NCBI GenBank assembly: GCA_913057825.1
Contig: CAJXOW010000024.1
Coordinates: forward strand, 1-49,021
Source of the DNA: an uncultured Balneolaceae bacterium
GTDB lineage: Bacteria; Bacteroidota; Rhodothermia; Balneolales; Balneolaceae
Reading direction: 5' to 3'
DNA length: 49,021 nucleotides
Below the pieces are notes generated by a model. The model was not told the DNA's origin and made no database searches. It worked only from the letters and a program-made list of their open reading frames with translations. Shown here in pieces: positions 34,632-42,238 of the stretch. The translations under genes were made by a program, and so were the position numbers. The first letter of the stretch is position 1. Every line of letters starts with the position of its first letter.

Positions 34632-34639
34632 CAAGTTCT

Positions 34640-34732
34640 ATGATTTTACAACTCATCCACATAACGCGACAATTGATTTGGCCTTGGTGGCCTGCGGAGA
34701 GTAATATCGCAGTGGGTGAGTCTTCGGTATAA
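34640..34732 (+). CDS. trpL: trp operon leader peptide (trpL)
   Basis: A 30-codon ORF, ATG to TAA, too short for usual calling. Residues 14-18 read W-P-W-W-P; the three Trp codons lie at 34679-34681, 34685-34687 and 34688-34690, a density not expected by chance in a peptide this size. The stop (34730-34732) lies just after RNA segment 2 and 32 bases before the terminator stem. Translation is the sensor: when charged tRNA-Trp is scarce the ribosome should stall at codons 14-17. No Shine-Dalgarno is seen; the predicted promoter places the transcript start close to the ATG. The peptide itself probably has no further function. Confidence 0.88.
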   Translation: MILQLIHITRQLIWPWWPAESNIAVGESSV

Positions 34733-34796
34733 GATGGTTTAATTATTTCAGATAAGCTTTCTCAGCCCGCTGCAGTTTACTGGAGCGGGCTTTTTT
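34652..34796 (+). promoter_or_regulatory. Ribosome-mediated transcription attenuator of the trp operon
   Basis: Three competing pairings are visible. 1:2 pairs 34652-34660 CUCAUCCAC with 34712-34720 GUGGGUGAG (9 bp, one G-U). 2:3 pairs 34709-34720 GCAGUGGGUGAG with 34761-34773 CUCAGCCCGCUGC (12 bp, one G-U at 713/769 and a bulged G765): the antiterminator. 3:4 pairs 34764-34775 with 34780-34791 (8 bp AGCCCGCU/AGCGGGCU, one mismatch, 3 more bp, UUUA loop) and is followed by a U run to 34796: the terminator. A ribosome stalled at the Trp codons leaves segment 2 free; one at the stop codon covers it. trpE starts 28 bases after the U run. Confidence 0.88.
34764..34796 (+). terminator. Attenuator terminator hairpin before trpE
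   Basis: Stem AGCCCGCU (34764-34771) with AGCGGGCU (34784-34791), one internal G-G mismatch, three more pairs and a four-base loop, then U792-U796. It is the 3:4 hairpin of the attenuator. Confidence 0.9.
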
Positions 34797-34824
34797 ATTG
34801 CACGTTATAATTATTGATACACTT

Positions 34825-36306
34825 ATGGATTTTCAGAATTTTAAAAAATTGGCAGGCGATTATTCGGCGGTCCCGGTCTACCGGACCCTGATGGGGGATG
34901 TGTTGACCCCCGTATCCCTCTTTCTCAAACTGCGGGAGAATACCCGGTACCCGTTTTTACTTGAATCGGTCGAAGGCGGGGAAACCCTGGCGCGGTATTC
35001 TTTCCTGGGAAGAAATCCCTATCAGGTATTGCACTACGACGGTGATCGGGTAACGCTTACGTCTGACGGGGAGACGGCCGATCTGGGGACCGATTACTTT
35101 GCCAGCCTCAAGGAATTGACGACGGCTTATGATGAGCCGGATATAGCAGATCTTCCCCGGTTAACCGGGGGAGCTGTGGGATTTTCTTCGTACGATACCG
35201 TCCGAGAGGTGGAGCACCTGCCGGATGTTCCCGAGGACGATTTGCAGCTGCCGGAGGCGATATGGGCGTTTTATGACGAGATTTTCGCCTTTGACCATGT
35301 CAAACAACAGATAATCATCATTAAAACAGTATTTCCTGATGGAGACAGGGAACTGAAGGAAATATACCGGCATGCACAGGAGTCGCTCGACCGGATGGAA
35401 GAGGTAATTAATGCTCCTTTACCGGAAACACGCCCTTTTTCGATCGATCCGGAAGCGGTAGAGAGCAATACGACCCGCGACCAGTTCGAGACGGTGGTCG
35501 AGAAGGCTAAAAATTATATTTATGAAGGAGATATCTTCCAGGTGGTCTTGTCGCAGCGATTCGGGACCGCATACGAGGGAGATCGGTTTATGCTGTACCG
35601 TGCGCTCCGTATGGTGAATCCCTCGCCCTATCTTTTTTATCTTGAATTCGGAGATTTTGCACTGATCGGCTCTTCACCGGAAGTATTGGTCCGTGTGCAG
35701 GACCGGGAAGCACACCTGCTGCCGATCGCGGGGACGCGTCCGCGGGGAGAAACCGAACAGGAAGACCGGGCCCTGGAGGAGGATCTGATCAACGATCCCA
35801 AGGAGATTGCCGAGCATGTGATGCTGGTCGACCTGGGACGCAACGATTTGTCGAGAGTCTGCAAGCCTTCAACGGTTATCATGCAACGAAACCAGGTGAT
35901 CGAACGTTATTCGCATGTCATGCACATCGTCTCGGATGTAACCGGCGAGCTGCAGGACGGACAAACGGCGGTGGATGCATTGAAGAAATGTTTCCCGGCC
36001 GGCACGGTCAGCGGTGCTCCCAAAATCCGTGCAATGGAAATTATTGACGAGTTGGAGCCGACCAAACGCGGTCCCTATGCCGGGGCCGTGGGATATTTTG
36101 ATTTTTCCGGGAATATGGATACCTGTATCGCCATTCGAACGATGGTGGCGCCCGAAGATAAAGTGTATATTCAGGCGGGAGCCGGTATAGTGGCCGACAG
36201 CGATCCTGTCCGGGAGTTTGACGAGACGGTCGACAAAGCGGGCGCTTTGATCGAAGCATTGAATGTAGCTCTGAACATGACTAAAAAACAACAATCAACT
36301 GTATGA
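34825..36306 (+). CDS. trpE: Anthranilate synthase component I
   Basis: Makes anthranilate from chorismate with ammonia supplied by TrpG. 493 aa from the ATG at 34825. An in-frame TTG at 34798 would begin two bases after the terminator U run and is rejected. The Trp feedback-inhibition site is present: LLES at 45-48 with Ser59 (LLES-x10-S). The chorismate-binding domain carries [12 protein letters not shown] near 233-244, [45 protein letters not shown]-like block and [22 protein letters not shown]. A DAHP-like separate pabB is not distinguishable here; the operon makes trpE certain. It overlaps trpS by 4 bases. Confidence 0.97.
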   Translation: [493 protein letters not shown]

Positions 36307-37322
36307 AAACGATACTATCGGGTATAACCCCCTCTGGAAAGCTGCATCTGGGCAACTATTTTGGCGCTATCCGCCAGCATATTCAGATGCAGGAGAAGGG
36401 AGATGCCTTCTATTTTATAGCAAATTATCACTCGTTGACCTCTATTAACGACGGAGAACAGATCCGGTCGAATACCTACGATATTGCCCTCGATTACCTG
36501 GCCCTGGGACTGGATCCGGAGAAATGCACCTTTTTCCTGCAGAGTGATGTCCCGCAAGTGGTAGAGTTGACCTGGATACTGGGGACGTTTACGCCGGTCA
36601 GCAAAATGGAGAAAGGCGTGGCATATAAAGAGAAGGTGGATAAAGGACTGAGTCCGAATATCGGGCTTTTTACGTACCCTATATTACAGGCGGCGGATAT
36701 ATTAATTTATAATTCGGATCTGGTGCCGGTCGGGGCTGATCAAAAGCAAAATCTTGAAATCTGCCGCGACATCGCCGGTACGATTAATCACCAGTATGGC
36801 GAAGAGGTTCTGAAGCAGCCCGAGCCCCACATTGTGGAATCGGTAGCCGTGGTGCCGGGTATCGACGGACAGAAAATGAGTAAATCGTACGGCAACACGA
36901 TCAATATTTTTGACGAAGGCAAAACGTTGAAAAAGAAGGTGATGTCGATTGAAACCGACTCCACGCCGCTCGACGAACCTAAAGATCCGGAGTCCTGCAA
37001 CGTGTTTGCCCTTATCAAGTTGTTCGCGGATGAGGAAAAGAAAAAAGAGATAGCCGAGAATTATCGGGCGGGCGGATATGGATACGGACATGCAAAAAAA
37101 GAGCTGCTCGGCATGATCGAAGACTATTTTGCTGAAGCGCGTGAACGTCGAAAGAAGCTGGCCGAAAATATGGCCTATGTTCACGAGGTGCTGGCGGAAG
37201 GCGGACGTAAAGCGCGAAAGCGGGCCGAGGACGTGATGAAGCCGCTGCGGCGGCTGACCGGAATCGAGCAGACTTTTAATGTGGTAGATGATATTCCGTC
37301 CGATGAATTTACGGGAGCATAA
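36303..37322 (+). CDS. trpS: Tryptophanyl-tRNA synthetase
   Basis: Charges tRNA-Trp, using Trp made by this operon. 339 aa, class Ic. The HIGH-type motif is PSGKLHLGN at 10-18, and KMSKS is at 191-195 in DGQKMSKSYGNTI. PVGADQKQNLEICRDIA (about 142-158) is the dimer/tRNA block. The ATG overlaps the trpE stop by 4 bases, so translation is coupled. Its place between trpE and trpG is unusual and puts the sensor of the attenuator (charged tRNA-Trp) under control of the same attenuator. No separate promoter is visible. Confidence 0.97.
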   Translation: MKTILSGITPSGKLHLGNYFGAIRQHIQMQEKGDAFYFIANYHSLTSINDGEQIRSNTYDIALDYLALGLDPEKCTFFLQSDVPQVVELTWILGTFTPVSKMEKGVAYKEKVDKGLSPNIGLFTYPILQAADILIYNSDLVPVGADQKQNLEICRDIAGTINHQYGEEVLKQPEPHIVESVAVVPGIDGQKMSKSYGNTINIFDEGKTLKKKVMSIETDSTPLDEPKDPESCNVFALIKLFADEEKKKEIAENYRAGGYGYGHAKKELLGMIEDYFAEARERRKKLAENMAYVHEVLAEGGRKARKRAEDVMKPLRRLTGIEQTFNVVDDIPSDEFTGA

Positions 37323-37400
37323 ATTAAGCCGACAGGTTCAAATAACTTCCGTTATACATTCAATGATGATACGATTCAAAACAATGAAAGGAAGCATCCG

Positions 37401-37997
37401 ATGATCCTTATAATCGACAATTACGATTCGTTTACTTATAACCTGGTTCATTTGGTGGCAGAAGCGACCGATACGTACGAAGTCGTTCGAAATGACGAAA
37501 TCAAGGTCGAAGATGCCCGTGATATGAATCCCGATGGCATATTAATTTCCCCGGGACCGGGTCGACCGGCGGATGCCGGAATCAGTGAAGCGCTGATTCG
37601 TGATCTTGGCAAGGATATACCGATACTGGGAGTTTGCCTCGGACACCAGGCAATTGGTGAAGTATTCGGGGCCGATGTCGTGCACGCCCCCACGTTGATG
37701 CATGGAAAAACATCAAAAATTTTTCACGACGGAAAAACGATCTTCGAGGATATCGACAGCGGATTTACGGCCACGCGGTATCATTCGTTGATCCTGGATC
37801 GTGATTCCATTCCGGATGAGCTTGAAATCTCGGCCCGCACCACCGACGGGGTAGTTATGGGATTGCGACATCGATCACAACCCCTGGAGGGTATTCAATT
37901 TCACCCGGAAAGTATATTGACAGATGTGGGGGACAGACTGATACAAAACTGGCTTAAGATGATCGGTCAACAGAAAACGACTTCGAAGCTCGGATAA
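37401..37997 (+). CDS. trpG: Anthranilate synthase component II (glutamine amidotransferase)
   Basis: Supplies ammonia from glutamine to TrpE. 198 aa, class I GATase. Catalytic triad visible: Cys79 in GVCLGHQAIGEVFGA, His168 and Glu170 in GIQFHPESILT. The oxyanion PGPGRP is at 51-56. In some bacteria this protein also serves PabB. A purine-rich AAGGAAG lies about 8 bases before the ATG. The 78-base gap after trpS shows no hairpin or promoter of note. Confidence 0.96.
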   Translation: MILIIDNYDSFTYNLVHLVAEATDTYEVVRNDEIKVEDARDMNPDGILISPGPGRPADAGISEALIRDLGKDIPILGVCLGHQAIGEVFGADVVHAPTLMHGKTSKIFHDGKTIFEDIDSGFTATRYHSLILDRDSIPDELEISARTTDGVVMGLRHRSQPLEGIQFHPESILTDVGDRLIQNWLKMIGQQKTTSKLG

Positions 37998-38058
37998 TTG
38001 ATCTTTCGAGAATCACTGGATAGACAACAGTTAATACTATAAGTCGCAGCAATATACT

Positions 38059-39090
38059 ATGAAGGATTTTAAACAGTTACTTGAGCACCTGGTGGATGGA
38101 AATGATCTAACGGCCGAACAGGCGGGTTCAGCGCTGCAACAGATCATCTCCGGTGAAATCAGCAATGAGCGAATTGCCGCTTTTTTGTATGGGATGCGTG
38201 CCAAAGGCGAAACCGTCGAGGAGCTGACTGCCTTTGTGAAGGTGATGAGAAATGCTGCCATTAAAGTGAATGCTGACATCGACGGGGCAGTGGATCTTTG
38301 TGGAACCGGGGGCGACAATGCAAACACATTCAATATTTCGACGGCTGCCATGTTTATTGTCGCCGGTGCCGATGTTCCCGTGCTCAAACATGGTAATCGA
38401 AGTGTTTCCAGCAAAAGCGGAAGTGCGGATGTCCTGGAAGCACTGGGTGCGGTTGCCACACTCCGAAAAGAGGCCGTGGAGAAGGTGTTTGAAGAGACCA
38501 AGATGGCTTTTATGTTTGCTCCCTATTACCATCCGGCCATGAAGCATGTAATGCCCGCCCGTAAATCCCTCGGTATTCGGACTTTCTTTAATGTATTGGG
38601 ACCCTTGTTGAACCCTGCGCAGGTTCGTCGACAAATTGTCGGGGCTTTTAATGTGGAAGTCGCACGACAAATCATCCAGATCCTGTCGAACCTGGATACT
38701 GAGTTTGCTTACGCGGTTAATGCACACGACGGGTTGGATGAATTCAGTTTATCCGCTCAATCCGAAGTTTTTGAGTTGAATGAAAACCTGGTAAGCGAGC
38801 CTATCCGCTTTGATCCCAGGGAGTTGGACTTTGAATGGGTGGATGAAGAGCTGTTGAAGGGCGGCGACGCCGACTATAACGCGGATATCATCCGTAATAT
38901 AACCGATAACAGGGCGGAACCGGCTCAACAAAATATTGCTCTTTTGAATGCCACGTTCGCCATTCATGCAGCCGGTAAAGCTGACAACCTGCAGGAAGCC
39001 AGGCAGATGGCGACTGAAAGCGTGGAGTCGGGAAAAGCCCGCAAGGCATTGGATCATTTTGTCGAAGCAACCCAGGATTACTCATCATAG
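38059..39090 (+). CDS. trpD: Anthranilate phosphoribosyltransferase
   Basis: Joins anthranilate to PRPP. 343 aa, family length. The PRPP-binding GTGGD is at 82-86 followed by NTFNIST, and KHGNRSVSSKSGSADVLEALG at about 114-134 supplies further phosphate and anthranilate contacts. The PARKSLGIRTFFNVLGPLLNP block lies at about 165-185. An N-terminal alpha domain is intact. trpC begins 10 bases after the stop. Confidence 0.97.
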   Translation: MKDFKQLLEHLVDGNDLTAEQAGSALQQIISGEISNERIAAFLYGMRAKGETVEELTAFVKVMRNAAIKVNADIDGAVDLCGTGGDNANTFNISTAAMFIVAGADVPVLKHGNRSVSSKSGSADVLEALGAVATLRKEAVEKVFEETKMAFMFAPYYHPAMKHVMPARKSLGIRTFFNVLGPLLNPAQVRRQIVGAFNVEVARQIIQILSNLDTEFAYAVNAHDGLDEFSLSAQSEVFELNENLVSEPIRFDPRELDFEWVDEELLKGGDADYNADIIRNITDNRAEPAQQNIALLNATFAIHAAGKADNLQEARQMATESVESGKARKALDHFVEATQDYSS

Positions 39091-39100
39091 GAATCTATTT

Positions 39101-39916
39101 ATGGCTGATATACTTTCTGAAATCGTGGAAACCACCCGGGAAAACCTGGTCAAGCGACGTCGACAGGTATCGATATCCGATTTTAACAGTTTCGAGGGTT
39201 ATGAACTGCCGCGTCGTTCCATGTCAGAGGCATTATCTGAGCGCGATGAGGTCGCAATCATAGCTGAAATCAAGAAAGCATCTCCCTCGAAAGGGATCAT
39301 CCGAAATGATTTTGATCCGACGGCCCTGGCCATGCAGTATGTGGAAGGCGGAGCTTCGGCGATTTCGGTGTTGACGGATGCCCCGTATTTTCAGGGAAAA
39401 ATCGATTATTTGTGGGAAGTCCGCCAGGCTGCGGATTTACCGTTGCTGCGAAAAGATTTTATTATTGATCCGTATCAAATAGAGGAGGCCCGGGCCTATG
39501 GAGCCGATGCCGTGCTGCTGATCGCCACCGTTTTGGAGGGCAGCCAACTGCAGGAACTGCAGCACGCCGCCCGCGAAGCCGGGCTGGAAGCTCTCGTCGA
39601 ATGTTATCACGCCGATGAAACCGGTCGCATCGATTATGAACTCCTGGATATGGTCGGCGTCAACAACCGGGATTTAACCGATTTCAGTGTCGATTTACAC
39701 AGAGGCGTGCAGATCCTGGAATCGGTAAAGCAACCGGTCGTCAAAATCTCCGAAAGCGGACTGGGTTCGGCCGATGACCTGGTTTATTTATACGAACACG
39801 ACATAGATGCAGCCTTAATCGGCGAGTCGTTCATGCGAGAACCCGACGCCGGAAAAGCAGTGAAGAAATTATTGGCTGCTTACAAGCAACAATTGAATAG
39901 TGAAATTCAGAAATGA
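39101..39916 (+). CDS. trpC: Indole-3-glycerol phosphate synthase
   Basis: Ring-closes CdRP to indole-3-glycerol phosphate. 271 aa from the ATG at 39101. The TIM-barrel active-site blocks are IAEIKKASPSKGII at about 54-67, LRKDFIIDPYQIEEARAYGADAVLLIA near 120-146, LVECYHADE, VGVNNRDLTDF and VKISESGLGS. The frame is open back to 38948, but the extra 51 codons overlap trpD and are not conserved. Stand-alone enzyme, not fused to TrpF. An R3 element follows. Confidence 0.97.
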   Translation: MADILSEIVETTRENLVKRRRQVSISDFNSFEGYELPRRSMSEALSERDEVAIIAEIKKASPSKGIIRNDFDPTALAMQYVEGGASAISVLTDAPYFQGKIDYLWEVRQAADLPLLRKDFIIDPYQIEEARAYGADAVLLIATVLEGSQLQELQHAAREAGLEALVECYHADETGRIDYELLDMVGVNNRDLTDFSVDLHRGVQILESVKQPVVKISESGLGSADDLVYLYEHDIDAALIGESFMREPDAGKAVKKLLAAYKQQLNSEIQK

Positions 39917-39964
39917 AACGCAAATTGTTAATTGGAACTTGAATGCTGGCAATATTACCGTAAA

Positions 39965-40133
39965 TCATTGAATATTCGGGTTGCGGGCCGTGCTGAGTAC
40001 TTAAAATTTTTCGAATCGAAACTTCTATCAGGATTACTCATTTGAAATTGCATAGCAACTAACGAAGAAAAAGCAAAACCGTGAGGAAAAATTTTTCATC
40101 GAAGGCACGGCCCGCAGCCCGAGTATTCAATGA
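39965..40133. repeat. R3-family palindromic element, copy 2
   Basis: Inverted repeat of 29 bp (39965-39993 with 40105-40133) in which both non-identical positions are G-U pairs in RNA. The arm begins TCATTGAATATTCGGG and ends GGGCCGTGC. An inner AAAATTTTTC/GAAAAATTTT pair extends the fold. The interior has AACGAAGAAAA then GTGAGGAA, shared with copy 1 at 6953-7118. It fills the gap between trpC and trpF; in the operon mRNA it would form a long, strong hairpin. Confidence 0.85.
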
Positions 40134-40170
40134 CGTCCAGCAATAAACTCATTTAAAGAAACTTGAGTAC

Positions 40171-40833
40171 ATGTTTGTAGAAAATGAACAAGAGCGGGTC
40201 CGCGTGAAGATTTGCGGACTCACTACGTTGAATGACGCCCGTTTCGTGGCCGGAGAAGGAGCCGACTACATGGGTTTTATCTTTTATGAAGATAGTGCAC
40301 GCTATATCAAACCGGCCGAGGCGGGAGCGATCATTAACTGGGTCGAGGGACCCGAATGCGTGGGCGTATTTGTTAATCACCCGCTGGATGAAGTAAACCG
40401 CATTGCCAAACAAACCGGCATCGATTTGATACAGCTGCATGGAAACGAGTCGCCGGAATACTGCGACCTGCTTGATCTACCGGTAATCAAAACGTTCCAC
40501 ATCGACGGCGATACCGACCCGGCAGATCTTAAGGAGGAGATCGAAATCTACCGAGATCATATAGGTTACGTATTATTCGATACGAAAGTGGAAAACGCCT
40601 GGGGCGGCACTGGTCGGACGTTTGACTGGGAAGTCGTTCGTGAACTATCGGATGAATGGGACTGTTTCCTCTCGGGTGGAATCAACACAGATAATGTTCA
40701 ACAAGCGTGTGAACGGGTTCAACCGTTTGCAGTCGACCTGGCCAGTGGCGTTGAAATGAAGGCCGGTGTTAAAGACTACGAGGAAGTAGAGAAGTTTTTC
40801 AATGAAATACGTCAGCAGCAGAGTCCTCGCTGA
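40171..40833 (+). CDS. trpF: Phosphoribosylanthranilate isomerase
   Basis: Amadori rearrangement of PRA to CdRP. 220 aa TIM barrel. Catalytic Cys15 in VKICGLTTLNDARF, catalytic Asp137 in LFDTKV; phosphate binding by GGTGRTFDW (about 145-153) and LSGGINTDNV (about 169-178). The last codons AGT-CCT-CGC-TGA coincide with the CCTCGCTGACGCT edge of an R2 element, so its C-terminal Ser-Pro-Arg and stop appear to come from the repeat. Confidence 0.96.
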   Translation: MFVENEQERVRVKICGLTTLNDARFVAGEGADYMGFIFYEDSARYIKPAEAGAIINWVEGPECVGVFVNHPLDEVNRIAKQTGIDLIQLHGNESPEYCDLLDLPVIKTFHIDGDTDPADLKEEIEIYRDHIGYVLFDTKVENAWGGTGRTFDWEVVRELSDEWDCFLSGGINTDNVQQACERVQPFAVDLASGVEMKAGVKDYEEVEKFFNEIRQQQSPR

Positions 40834-41020
40834 CGCTTGGAATTAGAAATTTTGAATTTTGAATTGTTGAGGGCACGAAGAGGTTATGATAGCACTTGCT
40901 TGCGCCGGCCATTGTGTAGTTCGCTTTTAATACAGGTAGTAGCAGTAAGGCTGGTACCGGCGTATTAAACGAATGCTTGCCAGAATCGTCCGCAATTCAA
41001 AATCCAAAATTCAAAATTTC
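40824..41020. repeat. R2-family palindromic element, copy d
   Basis: Between trpF and trpB. Left edge CCTCGCTGACGCTTGGAATT, then a perfect 15-bp AT-rich inverted repeat (40846-40860 with 41006-41020). The centre shares ordered blocks with copy c (ATGATAG, GC.CCGG, TTAATAC) but is more diverged. The right GAGG edge seen in copies b and c is missing. Confidence 0.65.
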
Positions 41021-41031
41021 TTAACGAAATT

Positions 41032-41036
41032 GGAGG
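41032..41036 (+). promoter_or_regulatory. Shine-Dalgarno site of trpB
   Basis: GGAGG at 41032-41036, eleven bases before the ATG at 41048. It is one of the few strong sites in the window and decides the trpB start against the longer open frame from 40973, which is translated R2 repeat DNA. Confidence 0.75.
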
Positions 41037-41047
41037 TAAATACCATT

Positions 41048-42238
41048 ATGAAATACGAAGCACCGACCAAACAAGGGTATTATGGAGAGTTTGGCGGAAA
41101 ATTTGTTCCGGAGATCCTGATTCCCGCGATCGAGGAGTTGGAGGAAGCCTACCTGGAGGCGCGGGAAGACCGGGAGTTCCAGGAAACGTATGAGTCGCTT
41201 CTGCGCGAGTATGTCGGACGGCCCACCCAATTAACTTTCGCCCCCCGTCTCACCGAATACTTCGGAAAGGCCAAAATCTACCTGAAACGGGAAGACCTTT
41301 GTCATACAGGAGCGCATAAGATTAACAATGCCCTGGGACAGATACTGATGGCTCGTCGCATGGGTAAGAAACGCATTATCGCTGAAACGGGGGCGGGTCA
41401 GCACGGGGTGGCCACGGCCACCGTTTGTGCTCGCTTCGGCATGGAATGCACCATCTATATGGGAGCCGAGGATATGGAGCGACAGAAGTTGAATGTCGAT
41501 CGCATGCGCCTGCTGGGTGCCGAGGTGCTGTCGGTCGAAAGTGGCTCCCAAACGCTCAAGGATGCGACCAATGAGGCGATACGCGACTGGGTAACGCATG
41601 TGGACAATACGTTTTATATTATTGGTTCTATTATAGGACCGCATCCCTATCCCATGATGGTCCGGGATTTTCAAAGCGTAATCGGCAGAGAGGTTAAGCA
41701 GCAGTTACAGGAACGCGAAGGCAAACTGCCCGATTACCTGTTGGCCTGTGTGGGCGGCGGATCCAATGCGATCGGTCTTTTTTATCCATTCCTGGAACAC
41801 GATGAGGTTCGCATGATTGGAATCGAGGCTTCCGGGCTGGGTGCAGATACCGGTAAAACAGCTGCCACGCTGGCGAAAGGAACGCCGGGCGTGCTTCATG
41901 GCACTCGAAGTTATTTGCTGCAAAGTGACGAGGGACAGGTTGAGCTGGCGCATTCTATTAGTGCCGGACTCGATTATCCGGGTATCGGACCGGAACACGC
42001 CAACCTGTTTTCCACCGGGCGCGCCGAATATCACGGGATTACCGATGATGAGGCCCTCGAAGGAGTTAAGCTGGTATCGGAGCTGGAAGGCATCATTCCG
42101 GCGCTCGAAACGGCGCATGCTGTACAGTATCTCGAAACCTTGATGCTCGATACGGATGAAGACGAAATCCTGGTGCTGAATTTCTCGGGCCGGGGCGATA
42201 AAGACATGACGACTATTTCAAACCAGATTGTACGATGA
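41048..42238 (+). CDS. trpB: Tryptophan synthase beta chain
   Basis: Condenses indole with serine using PLP. 396 aa. PLP Lys91 is in [27 protein letters not shown] follows at about 113-126 and the phosphate-binding GGGSNAIG lies near 234-241. Length and sequence are of the TrpB1 type that pairs with TrpA. The C-terminal [10 protein letters not shown] is the usual ending. It overlaps trpA by 4 bases, as expected for the alpha2-beta2 complex. Confidence 0.97.
   Translation: MKYEAPTKQGYYGEFGGKFVPEILIPAIEELEEAYLEAREDREFQETYESLLREYVGRPTQLTFAPRLTEYFGKAKIYLKREDLCHTGAHKINNALGQILMARRMGKKRIIAETGAGQHGVATATVCARFGMECTIYMGAEDMERQKLNVDRMRLLGAEVLSVESGSQTLKDATNEAIRDWVTHVDNTFYIIGSIIGPHPYPMMVRDFQSVIGREVKQQLQEREGKLPDYLLACVGGGSNAIGLFYPFLEHDEVRMIGIEASGLGADTGKTAATLAKGTPGVLHGTRSYLLQSDEGQVELAHSISAGLDYPGIGPEHANLFSTGRAEYHGITDDEALEGVKLVSELEGIIPALETAHAVQYLETLMLDTDEDEILVLNFSGRGDKDMTTISNQIVR

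Larger units (their letters stand above)
34208..34639. other. Divergent intergenic region ahead of the trp operon
   Basis: 432 bases between the minus operon and the trp leader gene. R2 copy c covers 34241-34466, a small R1 remnant lies at 34571-34590, and a sigma-70-like promoter lies at 34603-34631. 34467-34570 shows nothing else. Confidence 0.6.

Noticed and set aside
34798..34824. TTG start giving trpE nine more residues
   Set aside because: It begins right after the terminator U run and adds residues not conserved in TrpE; the ATG at 34825 is better.
39965..40133. Integron attC site or retron msr-msd for the R3 palindromes
   Set aside because: The ends lack the RYYYAAC/GTTRRRY core pair of attC, and no integrase or reverse transcriptase is nearby.
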